Below are positions 25,631 through 33,806 of a DNA stretch of 64,000 nucleotides, one piece after another. The translations under genes were made by a program, and so were the position numbers. The first letter of the stretch is position 1. Each line of letters opens with the position of its first letter. This DNA comes from Dietzia lutea (GTDB lineage: Bacteria; Actinomycetota; Actinomycetes; Mycobacteriales; Mycobacteriaceae): NCBI RefSeq assembly GCF_003096075.1, contig NZ_CP015449.1, positions 3,341,001 through 3,405,000 of the forward strand. Direction: 5' to 3'. The notes under the pieces were generated by a model. The model was not told the origin of the DNA. It saw only the letters and a program-made list of their open reading frames with translations, and did no database searches.

Positions 25631-26916
25631 CGGTCGGCCCCGGCGTCGGCGGTGGTCCGGGCCGCGGCGGCGTCGCGGTAGGGGGCGAGCATGGCGCGGG
25701 CGACGACGGCGAGGTGGACCTCGTCCGGGCCGTCGGCCAGTCGCAACGACCGCGCGGTGGCGTACGCCCCGGCCAGCGGGAAGTCGTCGCTCATCCCGCC
25801 GCCGCCGTGCAGCTGCAGCGACATGTCGATGACCTCCTGCGCCATCTTCGGGACCGCGGCCTTGATCGCGCTGACCTCGACCGCGGCCTGCCCCTCGGTG
25901 TCGAGCTTCCAGGCGGCGTGCTGGACGAGCAGGCGGGCCTGGTCGATCGCGATGCGGGCCCCGGCCAGGCGCTCGCGGTTGCCGCCGAGGTTGACGATCG
26001 GCTTACCGAACGCCACGCGCTCGGAGGCGCGGCGGCAGGCCAGGTCCAGCGCCATCTCCGCCAGGCCGATCAGCCGCATGCAGTGGTGGATGCGCCCCGG
26101 GCCCAGGCGGCCCTGCGCGATCTCGGCCGCCCGCCCGGGGCCGGCGATGATGTTGGTGACCGGCAGCCGGACGCCGGTGAGCGTGACCTCGCCGTGGCCG
26201 AGCGGCTCGTCGTGGACACCCTGCGCGGTGAGCATCCGCTCCACCGTCACGCCGGGGGCGTCCATGGGGACGAGCACCATCGAGTGCCGCAGGTAGCGGT
26301 GCGCGTCCGGGTCGGACACGCCCATGAAGATGCCGACCCTGCAGTCGGGGTGTCCGACGCCCGTGGACCACCACTTGCGGCCGTCGAGCACCACCTCGTC
26401 GCCCTCGATGCGCGCCGTGGCCGCCATGTTCGAAGCGTCCGAGGAGGCCACGGCGGGCTCGGTCATGAGGAACGCGCTGCGGATCTCCCCGGCCAGCAGC
26501 GGGTCCAGCCAGCGGTCCTTCTGCTCCTGCGAGCCGTACTTGAGCAGGACCTCCATGTTCCCGGTGTCCGGGGCGTTGCAGTTGAACACCAGCGGGGCGA
26601 GGAACGACCGACCCATCTCCTCGGCGACCGGCGCGTAGTCCGTGTTGGACAACCCCGTGCCGCCGCGGGTGCCGTAGCGCTCCGCGTAGGGGCCCTCGTG
26701 GCCGGCCGGCAGGAAGAGGTTCCACAGCCCCTGCTCGCGCGCGAGCGCCTGCAGCTCCCCGACCCGCGGGTCCACCGCCCACGGGTCCTGCCCGGACAGG
26801 CGACGGCGGGCGATGTCCGCGTGGATGTCCGACTCGACCGGGGCGATGTGGGCGTCGATGAACTCGCGGACCGCGGCGGTGAGCTCGGCGGCGCGCGGCG
26901 ACGGGGAGAAGTCCAT
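25627..26916 (-). CDS. Acyl-CoA dehydrogenase, ACAD10/11-like
   Basis: 429 residues. FAD and substrate motifs AFLMTEPAVASSDASNM, WWSTGVGHPDC and C-terminal QLHGGGGMSDDFPLA...LADGPDEVHL. DGPDEVHL, replacing the usual YEGT-x-E segment, is the ACAD10/11 hallmark. With the coupled kinase downstream it would act on 4-hydroxy or 4-phospho acyl-CoA esters. It is the first gene of the minus-strand run; CACGAT lies six bases before the ATG and is divergent from gpgS. Confidence 0.85.
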   Translation of the reverse strand: MDFSPSPRAAELTAAVREFIDAHIAPVESDIHADIARRRLSGQDPWAVDPRVGELQALAREQGLWNLFLPAGHEGPYAERYGTRGGTGLSNTDYAPVAEEMGRSFLAPLVFNCNAPDTGNMEVLLKYGSQEQKDRWLDPLLAGEIRSAFLMTEPAVASSDASNMAATARIEGDEVVLDGRKWWSTGVGHPDCRVGIFMGVSDPDAHRYLRHSMVLVPMDAPGVTVERMLTAQGVHDEPLGHGEVTLTGVRLPVTNIIAGPGRAAEIAQGRLGPGRIHHCMRLIGLAEMALDLACRRASERVAFGKPIVNLGGNRERLAGARIAIDQARLLVQHAAWKLDTEGQAAVEVSAIKAAVPKMAQEVIDMSLQLHGGGGMSDDFPLAGAYATARSLRLADGPDEVHLAVVARAMLAPYRDAAAARTTADAGADR

Positions 26917-26997
26917 ACGTGCATCGTGGCACACCGCTCCCAGCCGGGCCCGGGCGCGCGAGACCCCCGCGGTCCCGGCTCTGGCAGGATCGCGGGC

Positions 26998-27990
26998 GTG
27001 ACCGAGCATTCGCGGACGACCCTCGCCGACCGGGCGGACCCGGTTCGTGCCTGGTCGGCGCGACGAACCTACCGCGCGGCCGACTTCCGCCCCGGCGACC
27101 TCGTCGCGGCCAAGGCGGGCCGCCGCATCTCGGTCGTGCTGCCCGCCCGCGACGAGCAGTCGACCGTCGGTGCGATCGTCGCCGCCCTGCACTCCGAGCT
27201 CGTGCAGGGCGTGCCGTTGATCGACGAGCTCGTCGTCGTCGACTCCCACTCCACCGACGCCACCGCACAGGTGGCGCGCTCCGCCGGCGCCCGCGTCGTC
27301 GCCCAGGGCGAGGTCCTCCCCGGCCTGGGCGACGTGCCCGGCAAGGGCGAGGCGCTGTGGAAGTCGCTCGCCGCCACCGACGGTGACATCATCGCGTTCC
27401 TCGACTCCGACCTGCGCGACTTCAACCCCGCGTTCGCGACCGGCCTGCTCGGGCCGTTGCTCACCGAACCCGGCGTCGTGTTCAGCAAGGGCGCCTACGA
27501 CCGGCCCCTCGACGACGGCCGCACCGTCCTGCCCGCCGGCGGCGGCCGCGTCACCGAGCTCGTCGCCCGGCCTCTGATCGCCACCTACTGGCCCGCCCTC
27601 GGCGGCTTCGTCCAGCCGCTCGCCGGCGAGTACGCCGGGACGCGCGAGGCGCTCGAGTCCATCCCCTTCGCCGGCGCCTACGGCGTCGACCTCGGCATCC
27701 TCGTGGACCTCTACGAGGCGTACGGCCTCGACGCGCTCGCCCAGGTGGACCTCGGTCGGCGGGTGCACCGCCACTCGCCCGACTCCGCGCTGGCCGTGAT
27801 GGCCATGCACCAGCACCTGGCGATGCTGAGCCGGCTGCGGCGCCACGGACGCGTGACCGGCGCCGACGCCCCCGGCGACACCCTGACCCTGCACCGACGC
27901 GATCCCGACGACGGCGGATTCCGCGCCGAGACCGTCCGCGTCGACCCAGGCGAGCGCCCGCCGATGCGCGAGGTGCGCGCCGGGCTGTAG
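26998..27990 (+). CDS. gpgS: Glucosyl-3-phosphoglycerate synthase
   Basis: 330-residue GT81-family transferase that joins glucose from a nucleotide sugar to 3-phosphoglycerate, the first step of methylglucose lipopolysaccharide synthesis in actinobacteria. Visible: ISVVLPARDEQSTVGAIV (nucleotide-binding start), VVDSHSTDAT, the metal-binding D-x-D in AFLDSDLRDF and the acceptor loop region with PLAGEYAGTREALESIPFAGAYGVDLGIL. Length matches the mycobacterial enzyme. The GTG start follows CAGGAT by seven bases. No other pathway gene is adjacent. Confidence 0.9.
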   Translation: MTEHSRTTLADRADPVRAWSARRTYRAADFRPGDLVAAKAGRRISVVLPARDEQSTVGAIVAALHSELVQGVPLIDELVVVDSHSTDATAQVARSAGARVVAQGEVLPGLGDVPGKGEALWKSLAATDGDIIAFLDSDLRDFNPAFATGLLGPLLTEPGVVFSKGAYDRPLDDGRTVLPAGGGRVTELVARPLIATYWPALGGFVQPLAGEYAGTREALESIPFAGAYGVDLGILVDLYEAYGLDALAQVDLGRRVHRHSPDSALAVMAMHQHLAMLSRLRRHGRVTGADAPGDTLTLHRRDPDDGGFRAETVRVDPGERPPMREVRAGL

Positions 27991-28020
27991 ACGCGCGCGG
28001 TGCCGCCGGGTTGTGGGTGC

Positions 28021-28052
28021 GCACCCCCGGTCGTCGGCACCCCCGGTCGTCG
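28021..28052. repeat. 16-base exact duplication
   Basis: GCACCCCCGGTCGTCG occurs twice head to tail (28021-28036 and 28037-28052) in the 166-base gap between gpgS and the methyltransferase gene. Confidence 0.85.
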
Positions 28053-28156
28053 GCGGCGCGGATACCCGCGCGGCGCGATCTGCGGGACACTGGATGCCGG
28101 AGCCCCGCCTCCGCCCCGGACCGCTCTCCCGCGCCCGACCGAAAGGACCGCCACTC

Positions 28157-28765
28157 GTGGACGCCTCCGCATGGAACGCCCGCTACCTCGCGCAGCCCGA
28201 CGCCTGGGGCACCACCCCGGCCGCCCGGATCGTCGCGGAGGTCACGGCCGCGGAGGACGCCGGCCTCGGGGTGGGCGCCGCCGTCGACCTCGCGTGCGGC
28301 GACGGGCGGCACGCGCGCTGGCTCGCCGCGCACGGCTGGCGGGTGCAGGCCGTGGACTTCTCCGAGGTCGCGATCGAGCAGGCCCGGGCCAAGGACTCCG
28401 ACGAGGGCCGCAGCGGCAGCGTCGACTGGGTGGTCGGCGACGCGCGGACCTGGGCCCCCGCGGAGCCGGTCGACCTCGTCGTGGTGGGCTTCCTCCACCT
28501 CGACCTGCCCGAGCTCACCGCCGTGCTCCGCGACGCCGGCACCTGGCTGCGGCCCGGCGGGCACCTCGTCTACCTGGGCCACGCCGCCGAGAATCTCCGC
28601 CGCGGTGTCGGCGGGCCCCAGGACCCGACTCTCCTACCCGGAGTCGCCGACCTCGCCCGCGGCGCCGAGGGCCTCGAGGTGATCTCCCTGCGACACGACC
28701 TGCGACCGGCCGGCAAGGCCACCGCGATCGACGTCCTGCTGCACGCGCGGCGCTGGGCCGACTGA
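28157..28765 (+). CDS. Class I SAM-dependent methyltransferase
   Basis: 202 residues. Motif I VDLACGDGRHARWLA, acidic end of strand 2 (AVDFSEVAIEQAR), motif II VVGDARTW, and LRPGGHLVYLGH before a short C-terminal domain. The start (WNARYLAQPDAWGTTPA) resembles tellurite-resistance/TehB-like and thiopurine-type small methyltransferases. The GTG start is preceded by AAAGGA. It lies about 165 bases after gpgS on the same strand; whether it methylates an MGLP-related sugar is unknown. Confidence 0.78.
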   Translation: MDASAWNARYLAQPDAWGTTPAARIVAEVTAAEDAGLGVGAAVDLACGDGRHARWLAAHGWRVQAVDFSEVAIEQARAKDSDEGRSGSVDWVVGDARTWAPAEPVDLVVVGFLHLDLPELTAVLRDAGTWLRPGGHLVYLGHAAENLRRGVGGPQDPTLLPGVADLARGAEGLEVISLRHDLRPAGKATAIDVLLHARRWAD

Positions 28766-29033
28766 CGGGCGTCGGGCTCGGTGTCCGCGAGGGCCGTCCG
28801 CGCAGTACAGCGGCGGCGTGCGGCGGGCCCTGGCTGCCCCTGCGAACGTCACCTATCTGATCACGCGACACCTATCGGACCCCTGAGGTGACGTGCAATC
28901 GGATAGGTGGCGCGACGCGAAAGGGCGGGCACTCCCGAACCCACGGCCGCAGCGCTGGAATCGGGCTCGGTGTTCGCGTCAATCGACTTCCGCTGTCTCG
29001 GCGTCGCGCTTTCCGCGTTGTTCCCCAGCGCGG
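28766..29033. other. Intergenic region between convergent genes
   Basis: About 270 bases between the methyltransferase stop and the ribM stop, with no supported coding frame. It contains a cluster of short inverted and direct copies of CACCTATC (see 28850-28909). Confidence 0.5.
28850..28909. repeat. CACCTATC direct and inverted copies
   Basis: CACCTATC occurs at 28850-28857 and 28869-28876, its complement GATAGGTG at 28902-28909, and CGTCACCT/AGGTGACG form an overlapping pair (28848-28855 and 28886-28893). CGCGACACCTATCGG and CGGATAGGTGGCGCG pair at 13 of 15 positions. Possible alternative hairpins or a protein-binding cluster. Confidence 0.5.
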
Positions 29034-29780
29034 TCAGCCGCTCACCGCGCCGACCGAGCGCTCCACCGGCAGGCCTTCCGTGCGCAGTGCCGCCGCTCGC
29101 TCCGCCAGGTCGACGCGCCACCACACCACGAAGCCCCAGATCACGAACGCCGCGTAAACCAGGTACAGCACCGCCGACGGGTAGTAGCCGGCCTTGAGCA
29201 GCAGCGGCACGCCGACGATGTCGACCGCGATCCACAGCAGCCAGAACTCCGTCCAGCCGCGGGCCATGCCGTAAGTGGCCAGAATCGATCCGGTGAAGAT
29301 CCATGCGTCCGCCCACGGGCCCCACGAGCCGAGCTGCGCGAAGATCCAGCCGAACAGCAACGTGCCGACGAGCATCCCCACCACGAGCCCGGCCCTCTGG
29401 CGGCCCGTCGCCCAGTGCGGTCTGACGGCGGGCGCGTCAGCGACGGGACCACCGTGGGCGGCCGCAGCCGCGGCGGCCGCGTTGGCCCGCCGCGTCCGCG
29501 ACCACTGCCACCAGCCGTACACGCCCACCGCGAGGAACATCACCTGCCGGCCGGCCTGGCCGTAGAGGTCGACGTCCTGCGGGGTGTGGAAGACGCCACC
29601 GAGGAAGACGGTGAGCAGGGTGAGGTTGCCGACGATCCCCACCGGCCACGCCCACACCACGCGGCGCATGCCACCGATCGCGGCGGCCAGGCCGAAGACG
29701 TTGCCGATGATCTCGCGCCACAGGATCGGGACTCCGCCGATCACCAGTTGCGCGTCGAGGAATGAGACGAGAAGGCTCAT
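29034..29780 (-). CDS. ribM: Riboflavin transporter RibM (PnuX), PnuC family
   Basis: 248 residues with about seven membrane helices of the PnuC fold: the start region GVPILWREIIGNVFGLAAAIGGMRR, then the cluster WTEFWLLWIAVDIVGVPLLLKAGYYPSAVLYLVYAAF. PnuC relatives take up nicotinamide riboside, thiamine or riboflavin; the FMN riboswitch directly upstream identifies riboflavin, as for RibM/PnuX of Corynebacterium and Streptomyces. A cytoplasmic loop of Ala-rich low complexity (about 100-125) is unusual. ATG 29780 follows AAAGGGG by nine bases. Confidence 0.9.
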   Translation of the reverse strand: MSLLVSFLDAQLVIGGVPILWREIIGNVFGLAAAIGGMRRVVWAWPVGIVGNLTLLTVFLGGVFHTPQDVDLYGQAGRQVMFLAVGVYGWWQWSRTRRANAAAAAAAAHGGPVADAPAVRPHWATGRQRAGLVVGMLVGTLLFGWIFAQLGSWGPWADAWIFTGSILATYGMARGWTEFWLLWIAVDIVGVPLLLKAGYYPSAVLYLVYAAFVIWGFVVWWRVDLAERAAALRTEGLPVERSVGAVSG

Positions 29781-29884
29781 CGTGTGCCCCTTTCACGGGC
29801 TCTACACAGACGGCCCAGGGCTTGTGCCACGACGCCCGCCCGGCCACGACCGTCGCCGGCCGGGTCCGCATCGGGTGACGCGAG

Positions 29885-30072
29885 GTTCTCTTCCATCCGG
29901 ACTATGACCGTCGGCCCCGGGATCACACCGGGTCTGCTGACCCCCGCGCGTGCGGTGCGACCGGACATTCGTTGTCCGGCTCGCCACCCGTACGGGGCGC
30001 TCGCGGGCTCGCCGCCGACCATGGGGTCGATGACATCACCGCCGGTGGGGAGTTTCACCCCGCCCTGAGAAC
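29885..30072 (-). ncRNA. FMN riboswitch (RFN element)
   Basis: On the minus strand the 188-base element shows the conserved blocks: AGGGCGGGGTGAAACTCCCC, ACCGGCGGTGATG, GAGCCCGCGAGCG, ACCCGGTGTGATCCCGG and GCCGACGGTCATAGTCCGG followed by ATGGAAGAG. P1 is closed by GTTCTC (30067-30072) and GAGAAC (29885-29890). It would sense FMN and switch ribM off. The following 104 bases hold CCCGGCC/GGCCGGG and a GCCC/GGGC pair around the ribosome site, consistent with translational control. Confidence 0.95.
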
Positions 30073-30080
30073 GTGTTCCC

Positions 30081-30110
30081 GTTGTACCCCTGACGGGGGC
30101 CGCGCCGCAA
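30081..30110 (-). promoter_or_regulatory. Promoter of the riboswitch-ribM transcript
   Basis: On the minus strand TTGCGG (30105-30110) and TACAAC (30081-30086) lie 18 bases apart, and the -10 ends about eight bases before the P1 stem of the riboswitch, the expected position for the start of the leader. Confidence 0.55.
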
Positions 30111-30506
30111 GCCGCGGGGTCGTCGGCCGGGTCTCGAAGCCCGCCGCGGGCGCGCGCCGAGTGGGCCTCGAACGGGTGGCGAGTCCGTTGGCGCGTTCGT
30201 TGGCGGGTGGATCGTCGAGTGGTCGCCTCCACAGGGGAAATCGGCCGGCGGGCCTGCGCAAATGTGAGTGGGCCCGCCCAGTCGATGGACGGCGCCGCGG
30301 TAGGCGTCAAAGGCACAGCATGAGTGCCGCCGGGTGCGCTGCGTCTCTGCCCTCCGCTGCGCCTGTGGTCCATTCGGGCAGCACAACCCCCCGAAATACG
30401 TGCACAGCGGCAGCGCAGGTCGAAGAGGCAGCGGAAGTCAGCGGGGTCGCGCTGCGGCTTTGCTCACCGAACGCGCGCGCCGGGCGCGCGGCGTGCCGGA
30501 CGCGCG
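30111..30506. other. Intergenic region upstream of ribM
   Basis: About 400 bases between the ribM promoter and the Rieske stop with no convincing coding frame. The left part has imperfect GTTGGCG repeats (about 30176-30212). The right part contains the structured dispersed repeat copy at 30337-30433. Confidence 0.5.
30337..30433 (+). repeat. Dispersed structured repeat, copy A
   Basis: About 97 bases similar to 45881-45977; the stretch from GTGGTCC to the end aligns at roughly three quarters identity by eye. It can fold as a long hairpin: CGCTGC plus TCTCT at the left end pairs with AGAGGCAGCG at the right (one bulged G). An inner arm (30351-30367 with 30403-30419) pairs at 14 of 17 positions, and TTCGGG pairs with CCCGAA near the top. 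Confidence 0.6.
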
Positions 30507-31004
30507 TCAGCCGAGGGTGAGCTGCCCGCCGGACTCGCTGACCGGCACGACGTCGAGCGGCCTCGGTGCGGGCGCGAGGGTGTTGCGGCCGTCGGTGGCG
30601 TCGTACTCGGCGCCGTGGAGCGGGCAGCGCAGCGTCATGCCCTCGATCACCTGGACGACACCGCCCTGGTGGGTGCAGCGCGCGGAGTAGGCGACGAACT
30701 CGCCCTCGGCGGGCTGGGCGACGATCACCGTGGAGTCGCCGGCCTTGAACTGCTTGGCCGTGCCGACGGGGATCTCGGCGGCCGAGACGGTGGTCGCGGG
30801 CACCGTGGTGGTCTGCTGCACCGTCGACGGCGGCTGGGCCGGCTCGGTCATCCCGCACGCGGAGGCGATGCCCGGCAGCAGGATGATCCCGGGCAGGGCG
30901 GCCAGCACGGCCCGGCGCTGGGTGCACGGGCCGACCCTGGTGGCCGGGCCGCTGGCGGCGGCACCGATCGGGGCGGGCGTGGCGGCGGAGAAGGGCTCGG
31001 ACAT
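30507..31004 (-). CDS. Rieske [2Fe-2S] domain lipoprotein
   Basis: 165 residues. The N-terminus has TQRRAVLAALPGIILLPGIASAC: a twin-arginine-like start running into a lipobox, so the protein is probably exported folded and lipid-anchored. After a Thr/Pro linker the Rieske domain (about 75-165) shows both cluster motifs, CTHQGG and CPLHGAEY, each giving Cys and His. It resembles small stand-alone Rieske proteins rather than QcrA. ATG 31004 is used; an ATG nine bases upstream is an alternative. The redox partner is unknown. Confidence 0.85.
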   Translation of the reverse strand: MSEPFSAATPAPIGAAASGPATRVGPCTQRRAVLAALPGIILLPGIASACGMTEPAQPPSTVQQTTTVPATTVSAAEIPVGTAKQFKAGDSTVIVAQPAEGEFVAYSARCTHQGGVVQVIEGMTLRCPLHGAEYDATDGRNTLAPAPRPLDVVPVSESGGQLTLG

Positions 31005-31067
31005 GCCGCCCATGGTATCGGCCCGGCCCGGGGCCACCGCCCCCGTCGGGACACCTAGGCTTCCCCC

Positions 31068-32228
31068 ATGACGGTCCGCAGACTCGCGCCCCACGCCACG
31101 ACGATCTTCACCGAGGTCTCGCGCCTGGCCACGCACTTCGACGCGATCAACCTGGGGCAGGGTTTCCCGGACACGGACGGGCCGGAGTCGATGATCGAGG
31201 CGGCGGTGCGGGCCCTGCGCGGAGGCCACAACCAGTACCCGCCCGGCATGGGGATCCCCGAGCTGCGCCACGCGATCGTCGCCGACGAGACCGCGCGCAC
31301 CGGCCTGGTGCACGATCCGGAGACCGAGACGTTGGTGACGGTCGGCGCGACGGAGGCCATCGCCGCCGCGGTGGTGGGCCTGGTGGAGTACGACGACGAG
31401 GTGGTCGTCATCGAACCGTACTACGACTCCTACGTGGCCGCGGTGGCGATGGCCGGGGCCACCCGTCGCGCCGCGCGGTTGGTCCGCTCGGGCGGCCATA
31501 TCCGACTCGACGTGGACTCGCTGCGGGAGGCGTTCTCACCGCGGACGCGGGCCGTGCTGGTCAACACGCCCCACAATCCCACGGGCGCCGTGCTGCCGCG
31601 GGAGGACCTCGAGGAGATCGCGGCCCTGTGCCACGAGTTCGACGCGATCGCGGTCTCCGACGAGGTGTACTCCCACCTCACCTACGACGGGGTCGAGCAC
31701 GTCTCGATCGCCACCCTGCCCGGGATGGCGGAGCGGACGCTGCGGATCTCCAGCGCCGGGAAGCTGCTCAACTGCACGGGCTGGAAGATCGGGTGGGTCA
31801 CCGGGCCGGCGGACCTCGTCGAGGGGGCGCGCACCGCGCGGCAGTACATGAGCTTCACCGTCGCCTCACCACTGCAGCCGGCGGTCGCGCACGCCCTGCG
31901 CCACGAGCAGGAGTGGATCGCGACGCTGCGGGAGGACATGCAGGCCCGGCGGGACGAGCTGGCGGGGATCCTCACGGGAGTCGGGTTCGACCTCGTCGTC
32001 GCACAGGGCACGTACTTCCTGACCGCGGACCCGAGCCCGCTCGGGGTGACCGACGCGGCGGCCTGGTGCCTCGAGCTCCCCGAGAAGGTCGGGGTGGCGG
32101 CGGTGCCGTTCGCGCCGTTCACCGACGCGTTCACCGACGACTGGTCGCACCTGGTGCGATTCGCGTTCTGCAAGCGGCCCGAGGTGCTCGCCGAGGCCGG
32201 GCGGCGGTTGCAGGCCCTGGCGCGCTGA
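31068..32228 (+). CDS. PLP aminotransferase, class I/II (DapC-like)
   Basis: 386 residues. Fold-type I aminotransferase with NLGQGFPDTDGP, NQYPPGMGIPELR, VNTPHNPTGAV, SDEVYSHLTYDG and the Schiff-base Lys in SSAGKLLNCTGWKIGW. This matches the mycobacterial family annotated as N-succinyldiaminopimelate aminotransferase (DapC, Rv0858c type) and also kynurenine/methionine aminotransferases, so lysine/peptidoglycan supply is likely but not certain. TAGGCT six bases before the ATG points to a leaderless message. Divergent from the Rieske gene. Confidence 0.82.
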   Translation: MTVRRLAPHATTIFTEVSRLATHFDAINLGQGFPDTDGPESMIEAAVRALRGGHNQYPPGMGIPELRHAIVADETARTGLVHDPETETLVTVGATEAIAAAVVGLVEYDDEVVVIEPYYDSYVAAVAMAGATRRAARLVRSGGHIRLDVDSLREAFSPRTRAVLVNTPHNPTGAVLPREDLEEIAALCHEFDAIAVSDEVYSHLTYDGVEHVSIATLPGMAERTLRISSAGKLLNCTGWKIGWVTGPADLVEGARTARQYMSFTVASPLQPAVAHALRHEQEWIATLREDMQARRDELAGILTGVGFDLVVAQGTYFLTADPSPLGVTDAAAWCLELPEKVGVAAVPFAPFTDAFTDDWSHLVRFAFCKRPEVLAEAGRRLQALAR

Positions 32229-32311
32229 CGCCGCCCGGCCCCGCGTGCCGGCGGGGTCCTCGCGATCGCCGCCGCCCGAACCCTCCCGGTCAGTCCCGAC
32301 GCGGGCCCTGG

Positions 32312-33286
32312 TCAGCGGCCGGTGGTGAGGACGATCTTGCCGACGGCGCCGCGGCCGTCCATGAGCTCGAGCGCCTCGGAGGCCTTCTCGAGCGGGAACT
32401 CGACGCCGACGAGCGGGTCGAGCCTGCCCGCGGCCAGCAGCGGCTCGACCTCGGCCCACTGCTTCTGCAGGTAGCCGGGGTTGGACATCCAGTACTCGCC
32501 CCAGCCGACGCCGACCGCGCTCTTGTTGCCCAGCAGCAGGCGGTTGACCTTGACCGTGGGGATCTCGCCGGCCGTGAAGCCGATGACCAGGATGCGGCCC
32601 TCCTGACCGAGCGCGCGGATGGAGTCGGTGAACCGGTCGCCGCCCACGGGGTCGACGACGATGTCGACACCCTTGCCGCCGGTGAGCTCCTTCGCGGCGT
32701 CCTTGAACCCCTCGGGCGCGATGACGTCGGTCGCGCCGGCCTTCCGCGCGAGCTCCCGCTTCTCCTCGGTGGACGCCACGGCGATGACGCGGGCTCCCAG
32801 GGCGGTGGCGAACTGGGTGGCGGCGATACCGATCCCGCCGCCCGCGCCGTGCACGAGCACCGTCTCACCCGGCTGCAGCCGACCGCGGTGGGCCAGCGCG
32901 AAGTGGACGGTGAGCACGTTCATGGGGATCGACGCGCCCTGCACGAAGCTGAGGTTCTCCGGCAGGTGGAACACCTGGGACGGCTCGGTCGACACGACCT
33001 CGGCGAAGCCCCCCAGGCCGGGGAACGCGCACACGCGGTCCCCAGCGGCGAATCCCGATCCCTCCGGCGCGGACCGCACCACGCCCGCGACCTCCGAGCC
33101 CGGGACGAACGGCAGCGGCGGCGAGATCTGGTACCTGCCGCGGGTCTGGAGCACCTCGGGAAACGTCACGCCGGCGGCGTGGACGTCGATCAGGACCGCG
33201 CCGGGCTCGGGCTCGGGGAGGTCGACCACCTCGAGGGCGGCGGGTCCGTCATGGCTGGGGATGTGGATGGCACGCATGCGGTCCAT
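32312..33286 (-). CDS. NADPH:quinone oxidoreductase (MDR family)
   Basis: 324 residues. Medium-chain dehydrogenase fold without the structural-zinc cysteines: GroES-like N-domain with PFVPGSEVAGVV, then the Rossmann motif VLVHGAGGGIGIAATQFA and C-terminal LMDGRGAVGKIVLTT. This is the QOR subgroup that reduces quinones or enones with NADPH. ATG 33286 has GGTGGG upstream; a methionine three codons later is the usual family start (MRAI). Confidence 0.83.
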   Translation of the reverse strand: MDRMRAIHIPSHDGPAALEVVDLPEPEPGAVLIDVHAAGVTFPEVLQTRGRYQISPPLPFVPGSEVAGVVRSAPEGSGFAAGDRVCAFPGLGGFAEVVSTEPSQVFHLPENLSFVQGASIPMNVLTVHFALAHRGRLQPGETVLVHGAGGGIGIAATQFATALGARVIAVASTEEKRELARKAGATDVIAPEGFKDAAKELTGGKGVDIVVDPVGGDRFTDSIRALGQEGRILVIGFTAGEIPTVKVNRLLLGNKSAVGVGWGEYWMSNPGYLQKQWAEVEPLLAAGRLDPLVGVEFPLEKASEALELMDGRGAVGKIVLTTGR

Positions 33287-33348
33287 AGTGTCAGCCCACC
33301 ACCGAGCCCGTGCCCCGCTCGGCTCAGCCGACGCCCGGGCCGGAGGTG

Positions 33349-33786
33349 TCAGCCGACGCGCGCGCTCTCCGCCGCGCGGCGATGACGGCGCCGGCGGAGC
33401 AGGTGCAGGACCAGCCCGAACGTGACCAGCACCTGGCCCACCTGGAACGCCAGCGCCATGACGATGAACTCCCGACCGAACGCGGTGGGCGAGATCAGCA
33501 GCGCCGCGCAGATGCCCAGCAGGACGACCGTCACGAGCTGACCGCCCGCGAGGAAACGCCTCGGCATCGTGGTGAGCTGACGACGGAGGCCCATCAGCAG
33601 CGAGTTGAGCGCCACCAACAGACACACAGGCACGCCGATCTGCGCCGGGAACAGGAACAGCACCACGAACAGTGGATGCGAGTTGAGCGTGACGGTGTCG
33701 GTGATGATGTACTGCGGGACGCTCCACGACGCGGTGAGCAGTGCGCAGATCACGGTGATCCACGAACCGCCCACGAGGATCCTCAC
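33349..33786 (-). CDS. Small membrane protein of unknown function
   Basis: 145 residues with four predicted membrane helices (about 5-22, 37-60, 78-97 and 104-125) and a strongly basic C-terminus (LLRRRRHRRAAESAR). No family recognised. TATCCT lies six bases before the GTG start, which sits 20 bases past the stop of the upstream oxidoreductase. Confidence 0.65.
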   Translation of the reverse strand: MRILVGGSWITVICALLTASWSVPQYIITDTVTLNSHPLFVVLFLFPAQIGVPVCLLVALNSLLMGLRRQLTTMPRRFLAGGQLVTVVLLGICAALLISPTAFGREFIVMALAFQVGQVLVTFGLVLHLLRRRRHRRAAESARVG

Positions 33787-33806
33787 CCGGTGAGGATAAC
33801 CCGGCG

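Noticed and set aside
30334-30690. Small frames beginning MRC in both structured repeat copies
   Set aside because: They resemble each other only because the DNA repeats do; no ribosome sites, and copy A runs into the Rieske gene antisense.
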